From positions 4,278,001 to 4,342,000 of the forward strand of contig NZ_JAFQ01000004.1 in assembly GCF_000526215.1 (NCBI RefSeq): a stretch of DNA of 64,000 nt, given 5' to 3'. The number at the start of each line of letters is the position of its first letter. The first letter of the stretch is position 1. Under the pieces are notes generated by a model. That model did no database searches and had not been told where the DNA came from. It saw only the letters and a program-made list of their open reading frames with translations. Of the stretch, positions 15,838 through 22,176 are shown piece by piece. A program made the translations under genes and the position numbers. The DNA is from Nocardia sp. BMG51109 (GTDB lineage Bacteria > Actinomycetota > Actinomycetes > Mycobacteriales > Mycobacteriaceae).

Positions 15838-16030
15838 GCTTTCGTCAGTTTCTTGAAGCAGGTGAGCGTAGCGGCCAGCGTCAGGAAGGCCAGTAGTGAG
15901 ATCCCTTGCGCTCGTAGCGGATCGTGAGCCAGCGGTAGCCTGTCGGCGACGATATCGTTCGTTCGATCAGCCCCGCTACTTCCGCGCCGGGACCGCCGAG
16001 CAGGCCGCGGTCGTCGAAACCGCCTTCGAG
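15838..16030 (-). pseudogene. IS5-family transposase C-terminal remnant
   Basis: Reading leftward, the fragment encodes IERTISSPTGYRWLTIRYER followed by KGSHY, and after a one-base frameshift LAFLTLAATLTCFKKLTK. This is the common C-terminal end of IS5-type transposases (R-x-Y-E-R, then L-A-x-L-T-L-A). No N-terminal part or terminal repeat is present, so it is a dead fragment. Confidence 0.75.
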
Positions 16031-16056
16031 CAATAACGCGCTCATTCGTGTCGCAT

Positions 16057-16096
16057 CATGTAATACTGTGCTACCGTCGTAATACGGTATTACATG
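16057..16096. promoter_or_regulatory. Operator repeats upstream of the RHH-YfbU gene
   Basis: Three copies of a GTAATAC half-site occur: forward at 16060-16066 and 16079-16085, inverted at 16087-16093. The last two form a dyad with a single-base spacer, and the outer pair extends to CATGTAATAC (16057) and GTATTACATG (16087). Spaced inverted half-sites directly before a ribbon-helix-helix gene fit autoregulation. Confidence 0.65.
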
Positions 16097-16129
16097 CCGT
16101 GTACCGTATGACGCAGGAGGGCTTTCTTG

Positions 16130-16867
16130 ATGGCCACAATTACTCTCAGGGTTGACGACAAGACCCGCGACGAACTGGAAGCGCTGGCGCAGTCCAAGCG
16201 CGTGACCGTGAGCCTGCTCCTGCGAGATCAGATCGATGATCTGCTCGGCCGTGACATCCGGGGATTGGATCGCCGTGAGGTGCCGGTTTCGCTGACGATG
16301 GCCGAACGGCTGTTGCTCTCGCAGCAGGCGAAGATTCTGGCGGCGCTGCATCCGGACGAGGCCGATCACTACAACCAGCAGGCCGAGATCCTCGACGAAG
16401 GATTCGCCGGGGAGTACGAAGCGGTGTTCGGGACGATCGGCGCCGAGATGACTCGTAGCGAGTGCGAGCTGGTCTGGGACATCCTGGACATGTTCCGCGT
16501 ACTCGGTGCGAGCATCGACAAGCTCAGCCCGGAGGACAGGGCAGTGCTCGGTGAGGACCGGATCCGCAGGCTGCAGTTCGACGGCTTCGACCTCGCGGAC
16601 GATCTGGAAGGCCGGTTGCTGACCTACACGCAGTACCTGGTCAGTCCCGACCGGCATCTTCCTCGCTGGCAGGAAATCGTGCCCCGCCTGGAGGAGATCG
16701 GCGACGACGGCAACTCGCATCACCGATGTTTGCCCTACTACCAGGCGAAGTTGGAGGTGTACCAGCCGATCTTCCGGTCTCGGATGAGAGAGCGGTCCTT
16801 CAGCGTAGACGCCATGTACTTCAGCGTCGATGAGTTGGTCGAGGTCGCGGAGGCGACGGTTCGGTAG
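16130..16867 (+). CDS. Ribbon-helix-helix / YfbU-domain fusion protein
   Basis: The N-terminal ~45 residues are a ribbon-helix-helix DNA-binding domain (TITLRVDDKTRDELEALAQS; VTVSLLLRDQIDDLL). Residues ~55-245 match YfbU (PF03887): SLTMAERLLLSQQAKILAAL, then a Y-x-x-x-x-E-I-L-x-x-G block, CELVWDILDMFRVLGASI, and FDGFDLADDLEGRLLTY. YfbU is linked in E. coli to cell death. The fusion to a DNA-binding domain and the operator repeats upstream suggest an autoregulated control protein, perhaps of an addiction type, though no partner gene is adjacent. AGGAGG lies upstream; the ATG at 16130 is preferred over TTG at 16127. Confidence 0.82.
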   Translation: MATITLRVDDKTRDELEALAQSKRVTVSLLLRDQIDDLLGRDIRGLDRREVPVSLTMAERLLLSQQAKILAALHPDEADHYNQQAEILDEGFAGEYEAVFGTIGAEMTRSECELVWDILDMFRVLGASIDKLSPEDRAVLGEDRIRRLQFDGFDLADDLEGRLLTYTQYLVSPDRHLPRWQEIVPRLEEIGDDGNSHHRCLPYYQAKLEVYQPIFRSRMRERSFSVDAMYFSVDELVEVAEATVR

Positions 16868-17019
16868 CGGGGTGGCCGGGCTGACAGGGGAGGCGGCGGT
16901 CCACAGCCCGATCGGGGGGTCGATCTGTGGCCCGCCGGGTCAGCAAGGCTTGGCGGCTTCAACGGGAATCGCGTGTGTCGGCAAGGCTGTCGGTGCACCG
17001 GTATATGCTTGTCGGCAAC

Positions 17020-17097
17020 TGCGAAGGTCGCGGGTTCGAGCCCCGTCGCCTCCACTCATGGGGGTGTAGCTCAGTTGGTAGAGCGTCGCACTGACAA
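17020..17097 (+). tRNA. Circularly permuted tRNA-like gene, 3' half before 5' half (anticodon GAC if joined)
   Basis: The 3' half comes first: anticodon-stem strand TGCGA (17020-17024), variable loop AGGTC, T arm GCGGG-TTCGAGC-CCCGT, acceptor strand CGCCTCC, discriminator A (17054). After the five bases CTCAT comes the 5' half: acceptor GGGGGTG (17060-17066), TA, D arm GCTC-AGTTGGTA-GAGC, G, anticodon-stem strand TCGCA (17086-17090) and loop CTGACAA (17091-17097). Acceptor strands pair over 7 bp (one G-T, one T-G), anticodon strands over 5 bp. Joined, the halves total 38+35=73 nt with T8, A14, G15/C48, G18G19 and TTCGA all present; the anticodon would be GAC (Val). CCA is not encoded, as for the tRNA-Lys here. 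A TATATG element at 17002-17007 could be a -10 box. Alternatives are two unrelated truncated tRNAs or an attachment-site relic. Confidence 0.6.
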
Positions 17098-17113
17098 CAG
17101 GGCATGTGTTGTC
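17093..17113 (+). repeat. Inverted repeat at the 3' flank of the permuted tRNA
   Basis: GACAACA (17093-17099) and TGTTGTC (17107-17113) form a 7-bp stem with a 7-base loop; the 5' arm begins inside the predicted anticodon. In addition TTGTCGG (17009-17015), just before the 3' half, can pair with CTGACAA (17091-17097) of the 5' half, which would stack a second helix on the anticodon stem and leave CAAC bulged. Both foldings put the presumed joining points in structured RNA. Confidence 0.5.
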
Positions 17114-17117
17114 CAGA

Positions 17118-17148
17118 CAGAAGGGCCCACCGGTTGGTGGCCCTTCTG
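17118..17148 (+). terminator. Strong hairpin, probable terminator of the permuted tRNA transcript
   Basis: The arms CAGAAGGG...CCACC and GGTGGCCCTTCTG form a 13-bp stem with one bulged C and the loop GGTT. No T tract follows (TGCGTTCG), so intrinsic termination may be weak, but such U-poor hairpins are common terminators in actinobacteria. Its place 20 bp after the 5' half suggests a separate short transcription unit. Confidence 0.55.
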
Positions 17149-17196
17149 CGTTCGATGCGGCCGACGACTCGGCATGCACCACAGTGGTTTCGGTGG

Positions 17197-17577
17197 TCAG
17201 CGCTCGCGATCGAGGCCCTCTCGGCGATTGTGCACGGCCCGGCCGAGCGCGTCGCCGGGCCTCCAGTCCCCGAGCGCGCTGCGCGGACTCAGGATGTTCG
17301 GGTGCGCCGCGTCGTGTGCTTCGCGTTCGCGTGCGGCGCGGGCGACGCTGCGGGCGATCTGAATGCGGGAATCTGCGGCGGTCAGGAACGTATCGGCCTC
17401 GCTGCTCAGCAGAGTCAGCTCGTAGTGCCGTTTGCCCGCCGGCACTTCGCGGCGGACCCGGTCGTCGAGTAGGTCGAGTTCTTCCCGCAGCGTGCGCACA
17501 CGGACGGGATCGGGATCGTGGCCGAGCTGCTTCGACTTCGCGATAAGCTCGTTGTACAGCTCTTCCAAACTGGGCAT
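17197..17577 (-). CDS. Hypothetical helical protein (126 aa)
   Basis: The start at 17577 has a weak GGGGG site; the product begins MPSLEELYNELIAKSKQLG and continues with heptad-like helices (VRTLREELDLLDDRVRREVP; SRIQIARSVARAAREREAH). It is charged and probably a small coiled-coil protein with a disordered C-terminus. No family recognised. It converges on the permuted tRNA from the right. Confidence 0.5.
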   Translation of the reverse strand: MPSLEELYNELIAKSKQLGHDPDPVRVRTLREELDLLDDRVRREVPAGKRHYELTLLSSEADTFLTAADSRIQIARSVARAAREREAHDAAHPNILSPRSALGDWRPGDALGRAVHNRREGLDRER

Positions 17578-18471
17578 CGCAAACCCCCTGAGGCGCTGGT
17601 GCTTTGGCTCTTCCAACAGTACGGGCACCTGCTGATCGAGTCATCTGACCAGCGGCTACGTCATATCCGCCCGGTTTTCGGTGGTCCCGTCGAACCCCAT
17701 CCCGCTCGTCGGAACCTCGATCTCCCTGGGCCGCAACAGCGCTCAAAGCATCGGCGAGGCGATCATCATGGGCCGGGCAGTCGCGGTCCGTGCGCGTTCG
17801 TCGATGCATGCCAGCCCCGTCGAGATCGGCTCGTGCCGAATGAGGGTGGAGTACCCGCTGCTCCAGGTACTCCACCCGAGAGGCGTCCCGTTCCACCGGC
17901 CCGGCCCTCCTCGCGGAGGTGTAAGCACACCCGCGAGATTGGTAAGGATGTGCTCTTCATTGAGGCATTCGCGAGGTGATGTACGGGGTCGGACAAAGCC
18001 GAACAGATCCGGGACGGAGTGTATCGGAATGCGCTGTGGTCATCGGGTTTTCATAAGGTTGTCCGATAATTCTATGGACAACCGGACAACGGTTCGGCAT
18101 TCGGCAAGGTCCGGACAATCTGGTCTTCAATTTCTGTTCCGCTGGACGGTTCGGCAGTGCACGATTAGAGGCCGTGCAAACCGGAGGGTTCGGGCTGCTC
18201 ACCCGCTCTCGCACCGCTGCACTGCTCGTTTCCCGTTCCATCCCGAATGACCGAAGTGTCCGAAATAAGAAGGAACTCGATGCCCCGCCCTCTCTCTACG
18301 CGGCAGACACTGCTATGCAAACGGCTTTCCGCCACTGATGTTTTCGACGACATTCCGTGTACGACTCGCCGTGTCGGAGGCGGAGTCTCCGTCGTGTTCT
18401 CGCCGACTGCGGCCGGTGCGCTTCGCGCGGGCCCGCCGGTCGGGCTCCTGCTGTTGGGCTGAGTGATCTCG
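17578..18471. other. About 890 bp without a confident gene
   Basis: Several frames of 60-190 codons exist on both strands, none with a convincing start, motif or consistent third-position bias. The best is a leftward frame ending at 17743 (ends ARPMMIASPML) with G/C-rich third positions but no clear start. The part around 18050-18170 is relatively AT-rich and may contain the promoter for the regulator at 18472. Confidence 0.35.
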
Positions 18472-19473
18472 ATGGGACGCAAACGAACTCCGATCGAGGG
18501 CAGTGATCCGGTCGCCCGCTTCGCGGCGAAACTGCAGGAACAGTTGGCTCGTGACCCGAGCCTGACCTATCGGGAAATCGCCAAGCTCACTAAGTGGGGA
18601 CGGTCCACGATCGCCGCCGCCGTAGGTGGCAAACGGCTTCCGACGTGGCCGGTCACCGAAGACATCCTCAAGTGCTGCGGGGCGACTCCTGCCGAACTTT
18701 CGACGTGGAAGGCGTACTGGGAGGTGCTGTCCCAGGCGCTGCGCGCACGCCGGCGGCCGGGAGAGAGCGGTGAGGACGGCGAAGACGATGACGAGGAGGA
18801 GGGGTATCCGAGACCGCGAGAGCTGGCGGTCGGAGGCACTCGTGACTGGCGGCCGCGGCCGGATCTGGTCGAAACGTTCGGCGATCTCGCCCACGAGCTG
18901 CGTCGGCTGAAAGTGGCTGCCGGGAACCCCCCGCTGCGCGACCTGGCGCCGGAGGTGAACTTTCACTCGTTCCATGTCCGCACGAACAAGGTCACGGCCT
19001 CGGTCACAACCTTGTCGGACATCTTCACCGGTCGGCGACGCCCGAACGCGTCGCTGTTCCAGGCGATCGTGATCGCGCTGCGGAATCGGTCGACCGTGAC
19101 TTTCGAGTCCGAGGAGCAGCAGCGGCCGTGGCAGTCCGACCAGGCGTGGGCCGAAGCGTGGACGCGGGCCGAGTTCAACAGGGTGCTCGCCGGCGAGAGC
19201 CCGCCGCGCACCCGCTCGATGCACGGAGTCGTACTGCCCAGCGCCCGTGACGGCGACCGGTCCGCGATCGGTAACCTCGCCATCGCGAAACCCCGCGTGG
19301 CCGCGGAGATGCTCGTCGACATGCACCCCCGGGTGGTCAGCGAGATCATCGCGGCGCTACCGGAACCTGCGAAGACGAGGATGCTCACCGCAGTACTCGA
19401 ACAGCACTGGGGCACAAGGAAAATGGCGAAGAGCGGGTTCGTGGCGCCGGGTCCTGTCCGGCGTGCCCCGTGA
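18472..19473 (+). CDS. Regulator with two helix-turn-helix domains
   Basis: The protein has about 333 residues. A first XRE-like HTH lies near residues 15-70 (LTYREIAKLTKWGRSTIAAA, then VGGKRLPTWPVTEDIL); after an acidic linker (ESGEDGEDDDEEEG) comes a second, LAHELRRLKVAAGNPPLRDL ... TTLSDIFTGRRRPNASLFQA. The C-terminal ~120 residues are helical and unknown. Double-HTH proteins of this type are common in actinobacterial mobile elements, often ahead of an ATPase domain that is missing here. The start is either ATG 18472 or GTG 18463; neither has a clear ribosome binding site. Confidence 0.68.
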   Translation: MGRKRTPIEGSDPVARFAAKLQEQLARDPSLTYREIAKLTKWGRSTIAAAVGGKRLPTWPVTEDILKCCGATPAELSTWKAYWEVLSQALRARRRPGESGEDGEDDDEEEGYPRPRELAVGGTRDWRPRPDLVETFGDLAHELRRLKVAAGNPPLRDLAPEVNFHSFHVRTNKVTASVTTLSDIFTGRRRPNASLFQAIVIALRNRSTVTFESEEQQRPWQSDQAWAEAWTRAEFNRVLAGESPPRTRSMHGVVLPSARDGDRSAIGNLAIAKPRVAAEMLVDMHPRVVSEIIAALPEPAKTRMLTAVLEQHWGTRKMAKSGFVAPGPVRRAP

Positions 19474-19853
19474 AGTGAACACCGTTAGTTCGCCACAGGT
19501 GAAATTTCGATAGCACGGGAAATGAGACGGCCGTGGGATGCACTACGGCGTGTCGTCTCTTTTCCGGATTGAAGGGGTGATCCAATAGCGCGTGGCTCAC
19601 GGGCGTACCCGAGTTCGACCGCGCTGGTGGGCCATCCGATCGGATTGGATGATCGACCGAGGAAGACCGGATGGAATGTGGCGCGGTGTCTCTGCAGATG
19701 CATGACGGTGACGCGCTCTAGACTGACCGTTTGTTCGACGCGGCGATTGCTTGATCCTCCTCGAGTCTCCGTACTGCCCTCAGCCCCCTTTGGCGCAAAG
19801 CGGGCCAAGAGCCCCGACCACCATCCAGGTGGTCCGGCAGTAAAGGAGGTTCG
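19474..19853. other. Intergenic leader region
   Basis: About 380 bp without a supported gene. Just before the next ribosome binding site a short hairpin (ACCACC at 19820, GGTGGT about 12 bases later) could mask or expose the translation start of the following gene. Confidence 0.35.
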
Positions 19854-20075
19854 GTGGATCACGATCCGTCCGAATCGGACTCCGACCGGCAGAAGGCTCC
19901 GCGCCCGCGCCGGCCGGTGACAGTCGGAGAGTTGGTCCAGGCTGTAGCTATGGGACTCGATGCCGCCGCGGTGGTCGCGTCCCTGACTAACAGAGACAGC
20001 CTGGCGACACTCGCCAGGCTGTCTGCTGTGTCACTTCGCGCGATCGCTCGATTGGCCTCGTCGTCGCGCAGGTGA
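19854..20075 (+). CDS. Small helical protein (73 aa)
   Basis: A strong AAAGGAGG site sits 4 nt before the GTG. The product has an acidic/basic N-terminus (DHDPSESDSDRQ) and a hydrophobic helical C-terminal half (VGELVQAVAMGLDAAAVVAS; LATLARLSAVSLRAIARLA). I recognise no family. A perfect 14-bp hairpin lies inside the coding sequence (19994-20024), and a terminator follows. A short single-gene transcript is likely. Confidence 0.55.
   Translation: MDHDPSESDSDRQKAPRPRRPVTVGELVQAVAMGLDAAAVVASLTNRDSLATLARLSAVSLRAIARLASSSRR
19994..20024 (+). repeat. Perfect 14-bp hairpin inside the small gene
   Basis: AGACAGCCTGGCGA (19994-20007) and its exact complement TCGCCAGGCTGTCT (20011-20024) are separated by CAC. 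It encodes RDSLATLARLS in the middle of the C-terminal helix. A stem this perfect in a coding region is unusual and could act on RNA stability, or mean that the real signal here is the RNA. Confidence 0.65.
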
Positions 20076-20083
20076 CCTGCCCC

Positions 20084-20139
20084 GGAGATGCTCGGGTTCG
20101 TCAGGGTCAGCGCCCTGCGAATCCGAGCATTTCCTTTTA
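20084..20139 (+). terminator. Intrinsic terminator after the 73-residue gene
   Basis: A long imperfect stem: GGAGATGCTCGGGTTCG (20084) pairs with CGAATCCGAGCATTTCC (ending 20134), with an inner CAGGG/CCCTG stem, followed by CTTTTAG. It ends the rightward transcript. Confidence 0.7.
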
Positions 20140-20140
20140 G

Positions 20141-20658
20141 TAGGACATCCATACGGTAACGCCCGTTCTCCCAGCGTCGTTGCTCAGGACAACAACGATG
20201 CGACCAACCAACGCCAATATTGTGAGATGGGTCACATCATGTGCGTTACCTGCTGTTGGACTGTACTCGATCCCCTGACCTGGAGAGCAGGGGAAACGCC
20301 CCACAATCCGGTGACATAAGGCTGTCCGGAACACATCCGGCCTGCAATGTCGGCAAGGGAATCACCAGGTCAACACTAGAATGCAACCCGGCGAAAGTGT
20401 GCTGTTCGATAGCTGGCATGCATTGCAATTCGATAACGGACACTGTGAACCGGCTCTGGAAGCGGGGAAAATACCGCGATGCCCGACCGGACTGACTGTG
20501 TTTCAGGTCACTGAACCGACGTTTGCCGGGACGAGGGACAGGCGGCGCGCTCGACCTGCGGCGGTCGCCGCCGCAGGTCGGACTTCCCACCCCGGCGCCA
20601 GCGGGCCGGGCCTCGCGAATCCTCCCGCCCGCGAGTCCATCCCGGCCATAATTGGTTG
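20141..20658. other. Intergenic, no gene seen
   Basis: About 520 bp with short frames only. It is less GC-rich around 20150-20250 than its surroundings. It presumably holds the promoter of the DUF1737-like gene, which I could not define. Confidence 0.35.
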
Positions 20659-20928
20659 ATGGAGCACAGCGAGGGGAGGGCACCGGCCGAACGCGGCGAC
20701 GGCGCGTGGACTACACAGGATGCCTGGCTGACACCCCGGCCCGGGATCCCGCACTACCGGTTCATCGCCGGCGTTCCGGGGAAGTCCGACTGGGCGCACT
20801 TCGAGCGGCTGGTCAACGAGCTGCTCGCCGACGGTTATGAGCTGTACGGCCACCCGGTCATGACCTTCAACGGCATGGACCATCTGGCTGGCCAGGCCCT
20901 TGTGAAGTGGCCGACGGGCGGCGAGTAG
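20659..20928 (+). CDS. DUF1737-like protein (89 aa)
   Basis: The C-terminal two thirds follow the DUF1737 pattern: YRFIAGVPGKSDWAHFERL, then NELLADGYELYGHPVMTFNG and GQALVKW. DUF1737 proteins are small and of unknown function, sometimes found in phages and elements. No good ribosome binding site is visible before the ATG at 20659. An IS insertion lies 130 bp downstream. Confidence 0.62.
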   Translation: MEHSEGRAPAERGDGAWTTQDAWLTPRPGIPHYRFIAGVPGKSDWAHFERLVNELLADGYELYGHPVMTFNGMDHLAGQALVKWPTGGE

Positions 20929-21064
20929 CGGAATCGAACTCAACCTTCTTATCCGTAGTCGAACCGCTACCTTTCGCCTATAAGGCCGCGCTCTATCCGC
21001 GGCCCCGGGCGGCAGGCATGGTCGCCGATAGCACCCACCTTTCAGTGCGGCATTGGTACTAGAG

Positions 21065-22176
21065 AGGCTGTTTGAGAAGGTCGGTCGGGACGTGTGGTAG
21101 GTGATGCGGCTCTGTTCGCTGAACCGTCTGGGGTGGTCCGATCTGGTTCGTGATGACAGGAAGAACGCCGAGAATGGCTCGGCAGCAAGGTTTTTCGGTG
21201 TGTCGCACCGGGTCGGGGGCGGGTTGCTGGTATCGCTGAGTTGCCTACACTCGCGATCACAACAACCCGCCGATGTCATTGAACCTTGCCGGTCCGGCCC
21301 GCCGGACACCGGGTACAGCCTGCACCTGCGGGTGCGCCACCCGCACCCGCCGTTACCCCTCCGACACCACCGACGCCGAGTGGGCGGTCCTGGTGACACT
21401 GCTGCCAGCCCCGCTGGCGCTGACCGAACTTGGTGGCAGACCGGAGAAACATCATCGCCGTGCCGTGGTCGATGCGATCTTCTACCTGGTCGACAACGGC
21501 ATCAAATGGCGCAGTCTCCCCGCCGATTTCCCGCCCTGGCAGACCGTCTACGCCCTGATGCGGCGCTGGACAGACGACGGCGCAACCGCCGACCTGGTCG
21601 ACGCGCTGCGCGGCAGTCTACGTATCGCTTTGGGGCGCAACCGCAATCCGAGTGCCGGATGCATCGACTCGCAGTCGGTGCACAAGTCCGCCGAAGGTGT
21701 CGTGGGCCGCGACACCAGCGGATTCGACCACTACAAGAAGGTCAACGGCCGCAAGCGTCACATCGTCACCGACACCCTCGGCCTGCTGGTCTCGGTGCTG
21801 GTCACCCCCGCCTCCGTGCAGGACCGCGACGCGGCCTGGAAGGCACTGTACTGGGCTGGTCGCCGTGGTATCCGTCGTGTCTGGGCCGATCACGGCTACG
21901 AGGGCCCGCTCAGCGACCACTGCGAAGACCTGCTCGGTCTGGCCATCGACATCGTCCACCGACCACGCGAAAAGCTCACCGGCTTCCATGTCCTTCCCCG
22001 CCGCTGGGTCGCGGAGCGGTCCTTCGCCTGGATCAGCCGACGACGACGCTGCGCTCGCGACTACGAACGCCTTCCCCGACAACACATCACGATGGTCCGA
22101 TGGGCCGCCATCCTCCAGATGAACCGCCGCCTTGCCCGCCTACCACAAACCTGACAGGTCACTTCTCAAACAGCCT
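21065..22176 (+). mobile_element. Complete IS5-family insertion sequence (about 1.1 kb)
   Basis: Terminal inverted repeats AGGCTGTTTGAGAAG (left, from 21065) and CTTCTCAAACAGCCT (right, to 22176) are identical over 15 bases. The element carries one intact transposase gene and is bounded by a short direct repeat. Its right end abuts the stop codon of the relaxase gene, but the duplicated target keeps that stop intact. Confidence 0.9.
21273..22154 (+). CDS. IS5-family transposase (DDE)
   Basis: The 293-residue protein begins the family core at RRYPSDTTDAEWAVLVTLLP. It has the GIKWRSLPADFPPWQTVY block, the first catalytic Asp in AGCIDSQSVHKSAEG, HYKKVNGRKRHIVTDTLGLL, the second Asp in VWADHGYEG, and the Glu region RRWVAERSFAWISRRRRCAR with R-D-Y-E-R-L-P. 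The frame is intact, so the element may still be mobile. The first ~28 residues are Cys/Arg-rich and may not be translated; a start further in is possible. Confidence 0.9.
   Translation: MSLNLAGPARRTPGTACTCGCATRTRRYPSDTTDAEWAVLVTLLPAPLALTELGGRPEKHHRRAVVDAIFYLVDNGIKWRSLPADFPPWQTVYALMRRWTDDGATADLVDALRGSLRIALGRNRNPSAGCIDSQSVHKSAEGVVGRDTSGFDHYKKVNGRKRHIVTDTLGLLVSVLVTPASVQDRDAAWKALYWAGRRGIRRVWADHGYEGPLSDHCEDLLGLAIDIVHRPREKLTGFHVLPRRWVAERSFAWISRRRRCARDYERLPRQHITMVRWAAILQMNRRLARLPQT

Noticed and set aside
17009..17113. Group I intron or simple split tRNA at the permuted tRNA.
   Set aside because: Only five bases separate the acceptor ends and no intron core is present. An intron would lie between the 5' half and 3' half in normal order, not outside.
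17743..17990. Minus-strand frame with G/C-rich third positions, ending MMIASPML.
   Set aside because: No start codon with a ribosome binding site and no family match; kept only as a remark for the intergenic region.
20921..21010. Minus-strand tRNA-like sequence (GATAGAGCGCGG, GTTCGATTCCGC).
   Set aside because: D-arm-like and TTCGATT-like pieces are present, but the T stem does not pair and no acceptor stem closes. Judged chance or a badly decayed tRNA.
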